Assembly: GCF_001280845.1 (NCBI RefSeq)
Contig: NZ_LGHP01000002.1
Coordinates: 837,439 to 901,438 of the forward strand
Length of the DNA stretch: 64,000 nt
Direction: 5' to 3'
Source of the DNA: Bacillus sp. FJAT-28004
Lineage (GTDB): Bacteria > Bacillota > Bacilli > Paenibacillales > Paenibacillaceae
Position numbers and translations under genes: made by a program. The notes under the pieces are model-generated. The model was given only the letters and a program-made list of their open reading frames with translations, did no database searches and was not told the DNA's origin. Shown here one piece after another: positions 7,066 to 16,225 of this stretch. Numbering within the stretch: position 1 is the stretch's first letter; every line of letters begins with the position of its first letter.

Positions 7066-9136
7066 ATTGAATAACGAATTGATGCAGCGCGGTGCTGACG
7101 GATTTTACCAGCTTGATAAAGATAAAGAGGCTGTCGCTGCATTTATGGAAGAAGTGGCTGAGAAGAGCGTGAAGTTCGACTCCCTCAAACATAAGCTAGA
7201 ATACTTAATCGAAAACGATTATTACGATAATGTATACGAAAAGTATACATATGAGCAGGTTGAAGCTGTGTTTACACTAACGGCAAACAGCGGCTTTGAA
7301 TTCCAATCCTACATGGCAGCATCGAAGTTCTATAAAGACTATGCGATGAAGACCAACAACAAATCGCAATACTTGGAGCAATATTCCGATCGTGTAGCTA
7401 TCGTTGCCTTGCATTTGGGCGAAGGCGATGCAGCTAGAGCACTTCGCATTGCTGAAGCGATGATCGACCAACGTTTGCAACCAGCTACCCCAACCTTCCT
7501 TAACGCAGGCAAAAGCCGCCGTGGTGAAATGGTTTCCTGCTTCCTGCTTGAAATGGACGACTCGCTTAACTCCATCAACTATGTACTCGGCACATGTATG
7601 CAGCTCTCCAAAATCGGCGGCGGTGTCGCTGTTAACCTATCGAAGCTTCGTGGACGCGGTGAGCCTATTAAAGGCGTTGAAGGCGCAGCAAAAGGCATTA
7701 TGCCGGTTCTGAAACTTATGGAAGATGCTTTCTCCTACGCAGACCAAATGGGACAACGCAAAGGTTCTGGTGCAGGCTACTACAATATTTTCGGTTGGGA
7801 TATTATCGAATTCCTTGATTGCAAAAAAATTAACGCAGACGAAAAGGCACGTATTAAAACTCTTTCGATCGGCCTAATTATTCCGAATAAATTTTATGAG
7901 CTAGCTGCTCAAAACAAACCGTTATTTGTGTTCGGCCCACATTCCGTTCAGAAAGCATACGGCAAGCATCTCGATGATATGGACATGGACGAGATGTATG
8001 AAGAGTTGCTCGCTAATGATCTGGTAACGAAGAAAAAAGTAATGAACGCACGCGACATGTTGACAAAAATCGCTTCGATTCAACTAGAATCTGGCTACCC
8101 ATATATTATGAACAAATCGAATGCTAACAGCGTTCACGCGTTGAAGGATATCGGTTCTATTAAAATGTCCAACCTGTGCACAGAAATATTCCAGCTTCAG
8201 GAGACATCAGAAATTAAGGATTACGGTTACGAGGATGTCATTAACCGTGATATTAGCTGTAACCTAGCTTCACTTAATATTGTTAACGTAATGGAGCACA
8301 AAAAGGTGAAGGAATCGGTACATGTTGGTATCGAGGCTTTGACGACTGTTAGTGATTTGTCTAATATTGACAATGCACCAGGCGTTCGTAAAGCGAATGA
8401 GGAGCTGCATTCCGTAGGACTTGGCGCGATGAATCTGAATGGATACCTTGCGAAAAACAAAATCGCTTACGAAAGTGAAGAAGCGAAAGATTTTGCTGGC
8501 GTATTCTTTATGATGATGAACTACTACTCCATTGAACAAAGTATGGAGATCGCCAAAGAACGCGGTATTACATTCAAGGACTTCGATCGTTCGGAGTATG
8601 CGAAGGGAACTTATTTCACTCGTTATGTGGAAAATGATTACCGTCCAAAAACAGATCGAGTAAAGGAATTGTTCGACGGTATGGAAATTCCATCACCTGA
8701 GGACTGGGCTGCACTCAAAGTTAAAGTTCAAGAACACGGCTTGTACCATGCTTACCGTCTGGCGATTGCGCCTACACAAAGCATTTCGTATATCCAAAAT
8801 GCAACTTCAAGCGTAATGCCGATCGTTGAGCATATCGAAACACGTACGTATGCAAACTCAACTACTTATTATCCAATGCCTTATTTGGCGCAGGAAAATT
8901 ACTTCTATTACAAATCGGCTTACAACATTGATCAGTTCAAGCTGATTGATCTCATTGCAGAGATCGGACAGCATATTGACCAAGGTATTTCGACTGTACT
9001 GCATGTTAATAGTAATGTGACGACTCGTGAGCTGGCGCGCTTCTACGTTTATGCTGCTCAAAAAGGTCTTAAATCGCTATATTACACAAGAACGAAGCGG
9101 CTTTCCGTCGAGGAATGCACGAGCTGCGCAGTTTAA
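7052..9136 (+). CDS. nrdE: Class Ib ribonucleoside-diphosphate reductase alpha subunit NrdE
   Basis: Large catalytic subunit, 694 residues. It reduces ribonucleoside diphosphates to deoxyribonucleotides using a radical passed from NrdF. Visible are the redox cysteine in GEMVSCFLLEMDDS, the active-site Asn/Cys/Glu cluster in MSNLCTEIFQ, and the radical-relay tyrosine pair near the end (SLYYTRTKR). The C-terminal tail CTSCAV holds the cysteines re-reduced by thioredoxin or NrdH. No N-terminal ATP-cone is present, which marks class Ib. I propose TTG at 7052 as start, with AAAGGG about 9 bases upstream; the frame is open further upstream, but only inside nrdI. Confidence 0.95.
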   Translation: MKHIELNNELMQRGADGFYQLDKDKEAVAAFMEEVAEKSVKFDSLKHKLEYLIENDYYDNVYEKYTYEQVEAVFTLTANSGFEFQSYMAASKFYKDYAMKTNNKSQYLEQYSDRVAIVALHLGEGDAARALRIAEAMIDQRLQPATPTFLNAGKSRRGEMVSCFLLEMDDSLNSINYVLGTCMQLSKIGGGVAVNLSKLRGRGEPIKGVEGAAKGIMPVLKLMEDAFSYADQMGQRKGSGAGYYNIFGWDIIEFLDCKKINADEKARIKTLSIGLIIPNKFYELAAQNKPLFVFGPHSVQKAYGKHLDDMDMDEMYEELLANDLVTKKKVMNARDMLTKIASIQLESGYPYIMNKSNANSVHALKDIGSIKMSNLCTEIFQLQETSEIKDYGYEDVINRDISCNLASLNIVNVMEHKKVKESVHVGIEALTTVSDLSNIDNAPGVRKANEELHSVGLGAMNLNGYLAKNKIAYESEEAKDFAGVFFMMMNYYSIEQSMEIAKERGITFKDFDRSEYAKGTYFTRYVENDYRPKTDRVKELFDGMEIPSPEDWAALKVKVQEHGLYHAYRLAIAPTQSISYIQNATSSVMPIVEHIETRTYANSTTYYPMPYLAQENYFYYKSAYNIDQFKLIDLIAEIGQHIDQGISTVLHVNSNVTTRELARFYVYAAQKGLKSLYYTRTKRLSVEECTSCAV

Positions 9137-9181
9137 GTTCTATTTAATCGACGCTTACGTAGCAAAGAAGGAGCTCACCAA

Positions 9182-10138
9182 ATGAAAGCAGTAAACTGGA
9201 ACCGCCCAGATGACGATTTCACTTTAACATTCTGGCAGCAAAATGTAATGCAATTTTGGACGGATGAAGAAATTCCGTTATCAGATGATAAGATGGACTG
9301 GATGGAAATGACGGACGCGGAGCGCACGCTATACAAAAACGTGCTTGGCGGTCTGACTTTGCTCGATACCATTCAAGGCGGCGTCGGCATGCCGAAGATT
9401 TTGGAGCATGTTGAAGGCTTGCAGCGTAAAGCAGTATTGTCATTTATGTCGATGATGGAGCAAATCCATGCCAAATCGTACAGCAGCATTTTCACAACGC
9501 TTGCATCAGGCGAAGAGATCGACGAAATTTTTAGGTGGGTAGAGCAGAACGAACAACTTCAGAAGAAAGCAACGTTAATTTCTTCTTGGTATTCGAACAT
9601 CACTGGCCCGAAAGAGCTGTATAAAGCGATGGCTGCTTCCGTATTCTTAGAGAGCTACTTGTTCTATAGCGGTTTCTTCTATCCGCTTTACTTGGCTGGC
9701 CAAGGCAAAATGACGAGCAGCGGCGAGATTATTGATTTGATTTTACGTGACGAGAGCATTCATGGCTTATACGTTGGCGTTCTAGCACAAGAGCTGTTCC
9801 AAACGTTTAGCCCTGAGGAGCAAGCACAGCTTGAAATCGAACTTTACGCATTGCTTAACGAGCTGTACGAGAATGAGGTTGTTTATACTGAGCATCTGTA
9901 TGCTCCGCTTGGCCTTGCTGAGGAAGTAAATGTTTACGTCCGCTACAATGCGAACAAAGCGCTTATGAATCTTGGTATGGAGCCTCATTTCCCTGAGGAA
10001 GCGGTAAACCCGATCGTGTTCAACGGCATCAGTACGCATACGAAGCAGCATGATTTCTTCTCCAAAAAAGGAAATGGCTACGTACGTACGATTCACGTCG
10101 AGCCGCTTAATGACGATGATTTTGTTTTCAACTTCTAA
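9182..10138 (+). CDS. nrdF: Class Ib ribonucleoside-diphosphate reductase beta subunit NrdF
   Basis: Radical-generating small subunit, 318 residues. Metal ligands can be placed: Asp near residue 62 (GGLTLLDTIQ), Glu and His in SMMEQIHAKSY, Glu in VFLESYLFYSG, and Glu and His in RDESIHG. The Tyr of HAKSYSSIF is the likely radical tyrosine. The start ATG at 9182 follows AAGGAGCTCACCA. Translation is probably from the same message as nrdI and nrdE (gap of 45 bases after nrdE), and a terminator follows. Confidence 0.95.
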   Translation: MKAVNWNRPDDDFTLTFWQQNVMQFWTDEEIPLSDDKMDWMEMTDAERTLYKNVLGGLTLLDTIQGGVGMPKILEHVEGLQRKAVLSFMSMMEQIHAKSYSSIFTTLASGEEIDEIFRWVEQNEQLQKKATLISSWYSNITGPKELYKAMAASVFLESYLFYSGFFYPLYLAGQGKMTSSGEIIDLILRDESIHGLYVGVLAQELFQTFSPEEQAQLEIELYALLNELYENEVVYTEHLYAPLGLAEEVNVYVRYNANKALMNLGMEPHFPEEAVNPIVFNGISTHTKQHDFFSKKGNGYVRTIHVEPLNDDDFVFNF

Positions 10139-10163
10139 TAAAACTTAATCTAAATGCAACATA

Positions 10164-10220
10164 TGAGTCGCTCTTTATTCAGCCTTCTAGGCAGGAAAAG
10201 AGCGATTTTTGATTTTTTTA
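10164..10220 (+). terminator. Rho-independent terminator of the nrd operon
   Basis: Stem arms TCGCTCTTT and AAAGAGCGA around a loop of about 20 bases, followed by ATTTTTGATTTTTTT. It begins about 28 bases after the nrdF stop. Confidence 0.88.
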
Positions 10221-10232
10221 AAGAGGAAGTGA

Positions 10233-10261
10233 TTGACACAATATTCATTCGGTGTTAATAT
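10233..10261 (+). promoter_or_regulatory. Strong sigma-A promoter for the ABC-2 exporter operon
   Basis: A perfect TTGACA (10233-10238), a 17-base spacer, then TAATAT (10256-10261), 34 bases before the GTG start of the ATPase gene. This implies a short leader. Confidence 0.8.
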
Positions 10262-10294
10262 TTCCCTCTCAAATCTTGCGCGGAGGTAAAAAGT

Positions 10295-11272
10295 GTGATT
10301 ACAGTTCAGGGTGTAAGTAAATCGTATCAGGTTGCAAAACGATCTTCAGGCGTTAAACAAGCAGTTAAGGCATTATTCAAAAGAGATTATAAAGTCGTGG
10401 AAGCGCTTAATGATATTTCTTTCACGATTGAACCAGGAGAAATTGTTGGTTATATCGGACCAAATGGGGCGGGCAAGTCAACGACAATTAAAGTGATGAG
10501 CGGAATTCTTGTGCCAGACAGCGGTACATGTACGGTTATGGGCTATACTCCATGGAAGGATCGAGTCGCGTATGTGAAGCATATTGGTGTTGTATTTGGT
10601 CAGCGCTCCCAGCTGTGGTGGGATGTCCCGGTCATCGATTCCTTTGATCTGCTGCGTGATATTTATAAGGTGCCAGAGCAGGAGTATCAAAGCACGCTAG
10701 CCTTGCTTACAGAAACGCTTGAGCTGCAGGAAATTATCCAAATGCCTGTTAGGCAGCTAAGTTTGGGCCAGCGGATGCGCTGTGAAATTGCGGCTTCGCT
10801 GCTGCACAGCCCAAGTGTTCTATTTCTCGATGAACCTACAATCGGTTTGGATGCCGTATCCAAAATCGCTGTACGCCGTTTCATCAAGACGATTAATGAA
10901 GAAAAGGGCGTCACGATCATTTTGACCACACATGACATGAATGATATTGAAGCGTTGGCAAACCGGATTATCCTAATTGGCAAAGGGAAACTGCTTTATG
11001 ACGGCAGCTTGAGTGCAATACGCAATCAGTTTGGAACACAAAAAACGATTACAGTCGTATACAGCCATCGTGCAGAGCCGCTTGCGATTTCGGGAGCTGT
11101 TATTGAAGAATGGTCGCCCGAGCGCGCTGTGCTTAGCGTGGATACAGCACAGGTCGTCATAAGTGATGTGCTCATTCGACTGTCTGAGCAAGTGGAACTT
11201 CTTGATGTGACGATCGATACATTACCAATTGAAGATATGATCGTTCAGCTCTATAAGGAGCATCAAATATAA
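10295..11272 (+). CDS. ABC-2 type exporter, ATP-binding protein (NatA-like)
   Basis: ATPase of 325 residues. The Walker A motif GPNGAGKSTT is near residue 56, the Q-loop region follows (VVFGQRSQLWW), and Walker B with the adjoining loop is LFLDEPTIGLD near residue 187. The H-loop is LTTHD. The signature motif reads LSLGQ instead of LSGGQ, which is common in this subgroup. A C-terminal regulatory extension of about 90 residues follows. The substrate is unknown; the two downstream membrane proteins place it with the DUF990-like ABC-2 exporters. The start is GTG at 10295 with CGGAGG upstream. The stop overlaps the next start by one base. Confidence 0.9.
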   Translation: MITVQGVSKSYQVAKRSSGVKQAVKALFKRDYKVVEALNDISFTIEPGEIVGYIGPNGAGKSTTIKVMSGILVPDSGTCTVMGYTPWKDRVAYVKHIGVVFGQRSQLWWDVPVIDSFDLLRDIYKVPEQEYQSTLALLTETLELQEIIQMPVRQLSLGQRMRCEIAASLLHSPSVLFLDEPTIGLDAVSKIAVRRFIKTINEEKGVTIILTTHDMNDIEALANRIILIGKGKLLYDGSLSAIRNQFGTQKTITVVYSHRAEPLAISGAVIEEWSPERAVLSVDTAQVVISDVLIRLSEQVELLDVTIDTLPIEDMIVQLYKEHQI

Positions 11273-12075
11273 TGAAAGCGTATATTTCGGTGTTTAAGCT
11301 GCGTCTCACTTATGGACTGCAATACCGCACCGCAGCGCTTGCGGGAGTTGCAACTCAATTTTTTTGGGGATTTATTATCATTATGGTGTTTGAGGCGTTT
11401 TATAGCGGTACAACAGCTCCGCCTCCAATTTCATTAGAACAGCTCATTACATATGTATGGCTGCAGCAGGCTTTTCTCTCTTTTGTTATGTTGTGGTTCC
11501 GTGACAATGAGCTATTCGGACTCATTACGACAGGTAATATTGCTTATGAGCTTTGCAGACCTAGCGGCATTTACGGTTTATGGTATGCCAAGCTTATTGC
11601 ACAGCGACTCTCGAGCGCGATTTTGAAAAGCATCCCTGTACTCTCCGTCGCTTTTTTTCTGCCTGAGCCTTACCGGATGCCGCTGCCAGAAGATATAGCA
11701 GCCTTCGGATTGTTTATCGTTGCGTTATTGCTCGGACTACTTATGATTGTTGCGCTTTCTATGCTGATGTACATATCCGTGTTCGTTACGCTGTCACCGG
11801 CTGGTTCGCTGCTTATGTTTGGCGTCATTGGCGAATTTCTGGCAGGCATGGTTATACCGGTGCCGCTTATGCCCTCATGGCTGCAAAATATCGTATATGT
11901 GCTGCCGTTTCGCTGGACAGCCGATTTCCCATTTCGGGTTTATTCCGGACATATTCCGAAGGAAGAAGCGCTCATCGGCATCGGTGTTCAATTGGTCTGG
12001 TTTTTTGTATTAGTAGGCCTCGGTAGGCTGGCAATGGCAAAAGCATTGCGTAGAGTTGTTGTGAATGGAGGGTAA
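11272..12075 (+). CDS. ABC-2 type exporter, membrane subunit 1
   Basis: Hydrophobic protein of 267 residues with about six membrane segments, at roughly residues 20-40, 55-75, 110-130, 140-170, 180-200 and 235-255. It resembles the ABC-2 permeases of the DUF990-like group that occur as a pair after a NatA-like ATPase. Its ATG shares a base with the stop of the ATPase gene, and the second membrane subunit starts 5 bases after its own stop. The transported molecule cannot be read from the sequence. Confidence 0.85.
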   Translation: MKAYISVFKLRLTYGLQYRTAALAGVATQFFWGFIIIMVFEAFYSGTTAPPPISLEQLITYVWLQQAFLSFVMLWFRDNELFGLITTGNIAYELCRPSGIYGLWYAKLIAQRLSSAILKSIPVLSVAFFLPEPYRMPLPEDIAAFGLFIVALLLGLLMIVALSMLMYISVFVTLSPAGSLLMFGVIGEFLAGMVIPVPLMPSWLQNIVYVLPFRWTADFPFRVYSGHIPKEEALIGIGVQLVWFFVLVGLGRLAMAKALRRVVVNGG

Positions 12076-12080
12076 CCAAT

Positions 12081-12863
12081 ATGAGATTGTTCGGAAAATA
12101 TATTTTGATCATGTTTAAATCGCAAATGCAGTACCTTACCTCATTTTGGCTGCTCTCCTTAGGCCAATTTTTTGTACCATTTTCTGTATTTGCGGGATTG
12201 TATTTTATGTTTGAGAGATTTGGTCAGATTGAGGGTTGGGATTTTCAAGAGGTTGCGTTATGTTTCTCCATTATTCATATGTCATATGCGATTAGCGAAT
12301 GTTTTGCACGAGGTTTTGACTCCTTCTCTACCTTGGTTGTTAATGGTGATTTTGATAGATTGTTAGTAAGACCGCGCAGTACGGTACTTCAAGTATTGGG
12401 ATCGAAATTCGAATTTTCACGTGTTGGACGGCTTCTGCAAAGCGCAATCATACTCACTTGGGCGCTCAGTGAGCTAACCGTAGAGTGGACATTGCTTAAA
12501 ACAATGACGCTCGTCTTTATGATAGTGAGCGGTGTATTTGTTTTCTCTGGCATCTTTATACTAGCTGCGACAATGTGCTTTTGGACAGTTCAGGGTCTTG
12601 AGATTGCAAATATATTTACAGACGGAGGGCGGGAGATGGCCCAATATCCGTTGAATATTTATAAGAAATGGGTGACGCGCTTTTTCACGTTCATCATCCC
12701 TTTTGGATTTGTTAATTATTTGCCTTTGCTCTATTTGTTAGATAGAACCTCTGGAAATGACCTGCTCTATATGATTTCGCCAATAGCAGGCATCCTCTTT
12801 ATTTTGCCTTGTCTGCTTGTATGGAACATCGGTGTTCGTCATTATCGCTCGACAGGCTCTTAA
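12081..12863 (+). CDS. ABC-2 type exporter, membrane subunit 2
   Basis: Partner of the preceding permease: 260 residues, about six membrane segments, and a soluble loop with FSRVGRLLQS. It contains the ARGFDSF and NGDFDRLLVRPRS region typical of this family, where one permease of the pair carries the conserved R-P motif. The start ATG at 12081 has GGAGGG at 12067-12072. It ends the three-gene exporter; hprK-like follows 42 bases later with its own AAAGGAG site, so read-through is possible. Confidence 0.85.
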   Translation: MRLFGKYILIMFKSQMQYLTSFWLLSLGQFFVPFSVFAGLYFMFERFGQIEGWDFQEVALCFSIIHMSYAISECFARGFDSFSTLVVNGDFDRLLVRPRSTVLQVLGSKFEFSRVGRLLQSAIILTWALSELTVEWTLLKTMTLVFMIVSGVFVFSGIFILAATMCFWTVQGLEIANIFTDGGREMAQYPLNIYKKWVTRFFTFIIPFGFVNYLPLLYLLDRTSGNDLLYMISPIAGILFILPCLLVWNIGVRHYRSTGS

Positions 12864-12905
12864 TATGGACGGCACTTTATAATAACAGCAAAGGAGCGTA
12901 ATGTT

Positions 12906-13814
12906 ATGAAATCAATAGCAGTACGGGAGTTAGCAGCGCAATTATCATTAGAGATACTGGCAGGAGCCGATAAGCTGGATCGGCAAATCGCGAAGGCAAG
13001 AGCATATCGACCAGGACTAGAGTTTGTTGGATACTACGATTTTTTTCCACAGGAGCATGTGCAAATTTTGGGCAAGAAGGAAATTACCTACTTGCATACA
13101 TTAAGTGAGGCAGAGCGAAATCATCATATCGGCAATATTGTTAAATATCATCCACCTTGCTTTGTGGTCACTGCAGGTCAGGAAGGGCTGAAATATTTGA
13201 CCATATATTGCGATCAAGAGGGCATTCCTTTGCTGAGGACAAAGCTTCCAACTGTACAGTTTCTTGGTATGCTGGATGCTTATCTGCTCAAAACGCTTGC
13301 CCCGGAAATATCGATTCACGGCATCTGCTTAAATGTGTCGGGTATTGGCATATTGCTGCGTGGCAAGTCAGGTATTGGCAAAAGCGAAACAGCTCATACA
13401 CTAATTAAACGCGGCTCTAGGTTGGTAGCAGATGATATCGTTGTTCTGAAAAAGCTGAGCTCGCAAACGCTTCTTGGCACGCATAATGAGAAGACGAAGG
13501 AGTTTCTTGCGCTGCGCAGCATTGGTCTTATTAATGTTGTAAGGCTTTATGGTAGACAGGCATTTCAAGATGAGACGAGGATCGTGCTAGATATTGAATT
13601 AACCAAGTGGCGTGACAATGAGCTCAATAATGATTTGGAGCTGGAACCAAAATATACGGATTATATGGGTGTGAAAATTCCTCATATCGAAATCCAATTG
13701 CAGCCGGGAAGAGACGTTGCAGGGTTAATTGAAGCAGCGGCGAATAATTGGTATTTAAAGCAGCAAGGCTATAGTGCGGTAGAAGAATTTATGAAACGCT
13801 TGGAGCAAGGTTAG
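12906..13814 (+). CDS. hprK: HPr kinase/phosphorylase homologue (divergent paralogue)
   Basis: A 302-residue protein covering both HPr kinase domains: the N-terminal domain (RPGLEFVGYYDFFP, VQILGKKE) and the kinase domain with the P-loop GKSGIGKSET near residue 156. The family His of SIHGI and the Asp pair in LVADD are kept. The signature normally reading LEIRGLGIINV is LALRSIGLINV here, so the conserved Glu is Ala and a Gly is Ser. HprK phosphorylates Ser46 of HPr to drive CcpA-dependent carbon control. The neighbourhood (exporter, GyrI-like) is not the usual hprK-lgt one, so this is probably a second copy; whether it acts on HPr is unknown. Confidence 0.75.
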   Translation: MKSIAVRELAAQLSLEILAGADKLDRQIAKARAYRPGLEFVGYYDFFPQEHVQILGKKEITYLHTLSEAERNHHIGNIVKYHPPCFVVTAGQEGLKYLTIYCDQEGIPLLRTKLPTVQFLGMLDAYLLKTLAPEISIHGICLNVSGIGILLRGKSGIGKSETAHTLIKRGSRLVADDIVVLKKLSSQTLLGTHNEKTKEFLALRSIGLINVVRLYGRQAFQDETRIVLDIELTKWRDNELNNDLELEPKYTDYMGVKIPHIEIQLQPGRDVAGLIEAAANNWYLKQQGYSAVEEFMKRLEQG

Positions 13815-13947
13815 TCCTCACGACTATTTACCGCTGAAGGATTAACGAGCAAACGACTATCCAAATACTTGCAAAACATGTTACACTATGGGCAGAGAAA
13901 GCTCATCCTAGCGCACAAGTCCTGACAGATTAGAAGGAGGAAATCGC

Positions 13948-14400
13948 GTGGAAAACTGCTCAATCGTAACAAAACCTGCTGTCCATTTGGCGGGAATCAG
14001 CTATTGCGGTCCATATTCATCCTTTCCGGATGAAGCTATTCGACTGCAGACCGAGTTTTTGACACGCAAGCACGAGTTGGATGATGCAACAAAATCGACC
14101 GTATTGTACAGTCCGTACTTCGGCAATGAAGTGTTTGCTACCTACTGGGCTTGTTATGAAGTCCAGCATCTGGAGGAAGTGCCTCCTGGGATGGTACAAT
14201 TCACGATTCCTGAACATCGTTATGCGATGGTCGCTTGCTCCAACAAACGGATCGGCGAAGGGTATGAGCAGCTTCATGCTTGGATAAATGAATTGCGGCT
14301 AGAGAAGCAGGAAAATGCCGTGTCGCTGGAGTTGTTTTATATTGACGAGCATCATTTGGAGGAAGAGCCGGTAGAATTGCTTATTCCGCTCAAAGGATAA
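13948..14400 (+). CDS. GyrI-like effector-binding domain protein
   Basis: Single-domain protein of 150 residues related to the AraC effector-binding/GyrI-like small-molecule binding fold. Typical parts are VHLAGISYCGPYSS near residue 12, the EEVPPGMVQFTIPEHRYAM strand pair near 80 and the C-terminal SLELFYIDEHHLEEEPVELLIPLK. It has no DNA-binding domain. The start is GTG at 13948 preceded by AGAAGGAGG. Ligand and partner are unknown. A terminator-like hairpin follows. Confidence 0.8.
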   Translation: MENCSIVTKPAVHLAGISYCGPYSSFPDEAIRLQTEFLTRKHELDDATKSTVLYSPYFGNEVFATYWACYEVQHLEEVPPGMVQFTIPEHRYAMVACSNKRIGEGYEQLHAWINELRLEKQENAVSLELFYIDEHHLEEEPVELLIPLKG

Positions 14401-14408
14401 CCTATATG

Positions 14409-14490
14409 AAGTGCTTGCGTGCAAACGAAACGGAGTATCGAATGGATTACATTCGACCCGAATCATTTTGTGAATGCAAGCACTTTTTTG
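14409..14490 (+). terminator. Probable terminator after the GyrI-like gene
   Basis: Arms AAGTGCTTGC (14409-14418) and GCAAGCACTT (14476-14485), then TTTTGTTTG. The stem is perfect over 10 bases, but the loop is long (about 57 bases, with a minor inner pairing of TCGAATG and CATTCGA). Confidence 0.6.
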
Positions 14491-14527
14491 TTTGTGAATG
14501 AAACAGCTAAGGAGAAGAGGAGTTCGA

Positions 14528-15010
14528 ATGTCGGCTATAAGAAAAAGGTATACGGGCTCATCTCGGCCCTATGCCATCAAGCTAGTTATAGCTGGTATTA
14601 CGGCTGGTGCGGTGAGTGGAATCGTGCTAGGCTTTACTATGAAGCTGCTGGAGCAGCTTACAGGGTCAGCTGTATATGTATTGCTGCTTAATATTGATTT
14701 CATAAAGTGGCTGCCGTATGAACAAACGGAGCTGCTCGAATTTATCCTTCATTTGGCGGTTTCAATTCCACTCGGAATCATCTACTTATCCCTCTTGTCG
14801 CTTTGGCGATCACCGATAGGACTAAGCCTAGGCATGAGTTTAGCCGTCGCATGCTGTACGTGGATTCCACTCACACAGCTCTCGGAGCGTACGCCAGCGA
14901 CAAGTGATGTAGAAGCAATGATATGGTGGTTGAGCGGACATCTCCTATATGGCGCTGTACTTTCGTTGTTTGGCATGATATGGATAAAGAAAGGAAGGTT
15001 GGAAAAATGA
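14528..15010 (+). CDS. yqhR: YqhR-like integral membrane protein
   Basis: A 160-residue membrane protein with about four hydrophobic segments: AIKLVIAGITAGAVSGIVLG, the LEFILHLAVSIPLGIIYLSL region, a central SLGMSLAVACCTWIPLTQL and a C-terminal LLYGAVLSLFGMIWI. It resembles YqhR of Bacillus, whose function is not established. I start it at ATG 14528, with GAAGAGGAG 5 bases upstream, rather than the in-frame ATG at 14498. It overlaps phzF by four bases (ATGA), so the two are co-translated. Confidence 0.75.
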   Translation: MSAIRKRYTGSSRPYAIKLVIAGITAGAVSGIVLGFTMKLLEQLTGSAVYVLLLNIDFIKWLPYEQTELLEFILHLAVSIPLGIIYLSLLSLWRSPIGLSLGMSLAVACCTWIPLTQLSERTPATSDVEAMIWWLSGHLLYGAVLSLFGMIWIKKGRLEK

Positions 15011-15798
15011 GTTATGCCTTATATATCGTAGATGCTTTTACGAATCAAAGATTCAAAGGTAACCCAGCTGCTATTTGTATAGTAGATGAGCCTCAGGCAG
15101 ATAGCTGGATGCAGCAGGTAGCAGCGGAAATGAATCTACCTGAGACCGCATTTATTATACAAAAAGAAGAAGCTTATGATTTGCGGTGGTTTACACCAGT
15201 GGATGAAATGGATTTGTGTGGACATGCTACGCTTGCCACTGCACATATATTGTGGGAAACAGGTAGAATGTCGAAGCAGGAAACGGCGCGCTTTATGACG
15301 AGAAGCGGATTATTGACTGCCGTGCATAAAGGTGACTGGATTGAGATGAATTTCCCTTCCGAGCCTCCGGAAGCAGCCATTGCACCTGAGGAGTTAGTTC
15401 AGGGCCTCGGTCTCATTCCGAGATATGTTGGCCGAAATCGTATGGATTATTTTGTTGAGGTGGACAGTGAGGAGACGCTTCGTACGCTGCGGCCTGATTT
15501 TGGTATGCTTGCTCGGCTTAGCGCTCGTGGAGTTATCGTGACAAGCCGTTCAACAGATGCTGCATATGATTTTATATCGCGGGCATTTTTCCCAGGCACA
15601 GGGATCAATGAAGACCCAGTAACGGGTTCAGCTCACTGCGCCCTTGCACCCTACTGGGCAAAGCGGCTTCGCAAGCAGGAGCTTGTTGGTTATCAAGCAT
15701 CGGAGCGCGGAGGGATTGTGAAGGTAAGACCAGAAGGCGAGCGGGTTTATTTACAGGGACAAGCGGTTACCATTCTGAAGGGGCAATTGGAGGGATAA
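15007..15798 (+). CDS. PhzF family phenazine-biosynthesis-like isomerase
   Basis: Protein of 263 residues with the two-lobed PhzF fold (diaminopimelate epimerase-like). Family features are YIVDAFTNQRFKGNPAAIC at the start, LPETAFI with the conserved Glu near residue 48, WFTPVDEMDLCGHATLA near residue 63, and DPVTGSAHCALAPYW near residue 200. PhzF itself isomerises a phenazine precursor, but most homologues have unknown substrates, and no phenazine genes are nearby. The ATG at 15007 overlaps the yqhR stop; a DUF2164 gene follows 4 bases later. Confidence 0.88.
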   Translation: MSYALYIVDAFTNQRFKGNPAAICIVDEPQADSWMQQVAAEMNLPETAFIIQKEEAYDLRWFTPVDEMDLCGHATLATAHILWETGRMSKQETARFMTRSGLLTAVHKGDWIEMNFPSEPPEAAIAPEELVQGLGLIPRYVGRNRMDYFVEVDSEETLRTLRPDFGMLARLSARGVIVTSRSTDAAYDFISRAFFPGTGINEDPVTGSAHCALAPYWAKRLRKQELVGYQASERGGIVKVRPEGERVYLQGQAVTILKGQLEG

Positions 15799-15802
15799 TA
15801 CA

Positions 15803-16057
15803 ATGTTAATGTTAAAGCTGCCAAAAGAGCAGAAGGAGCAGTTAATCTCGAGTATTCAGCAATATTTTGAGCTGGAGCGCTCAGAGACGCTTGGGTCGAT
15901 CGCGGCGGAGCAGCTTCTTGATTTTATGATTAAAGAGATAGGTCCTCATGTGTATAATCATGCGATTAAAGATGCTCGCCAAACGGTTCTCGAGCGGATG
16001 CAAACGATGGAAGATGAGCTTTATGCACTGGAGAAGCCAACTGCAGCTAAACGATAA
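15803..16057 (+). CDS. DUF2164 family protein
   Basis: Small 84-residue protein matching the DUF2164 pattern: LPKEQKEQLISSIQQYFELE at the start, the SIAAEQLLDFMIKEIGPHVYNHAIKDA core, and a charged C-terminal helix. Function is unknown. It is the last gene of the yqhR-phzF unit and is followed by a bidirectional terminator. Either ATG 15803 or ATG 15809 could be used; GGAGGG lies at about 15789-15794. Confidence 0.82.
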   Translation: MLMLKLPKEQKEQLISSIQQYFELERSETLGSIAAEQLLDFMIKEIGPHVYNHAIKDARQTVLERMQTMEDELYALEKPTAAKR

Positions 16058-16165
16058 CGAAAATGTTAGGCATGTTGTTTGGGATAGTGAAAAGATAGGA
16101 CAGCTGTTAAAAAAATCCAATCATCATGTTAAAGATGGGTCCGGACATTCTTCATAAAAATAAGC

Positions 16166-16219
16166 AAAAAGGCACTAACGATAAGGCTTATTTATAGCCT
16201 TGATGGTCAGTGCCTTTTC
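16166..16219. terminator. Bidirectional terminator between DUF2164 and the GGDEF gene
   Basis: An almost continuous inverted repeat. The outer arms are AAAGGCACT and AGTGCCTTT; the inner arms are AAGGCT and AGCCTT. A-rich sequence lies on the left and T-rich on the right, so it can stop transcription from both sides of this convergent pair. Confidence 0.85.
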
Positions 16220-16225
16220 ATTATT

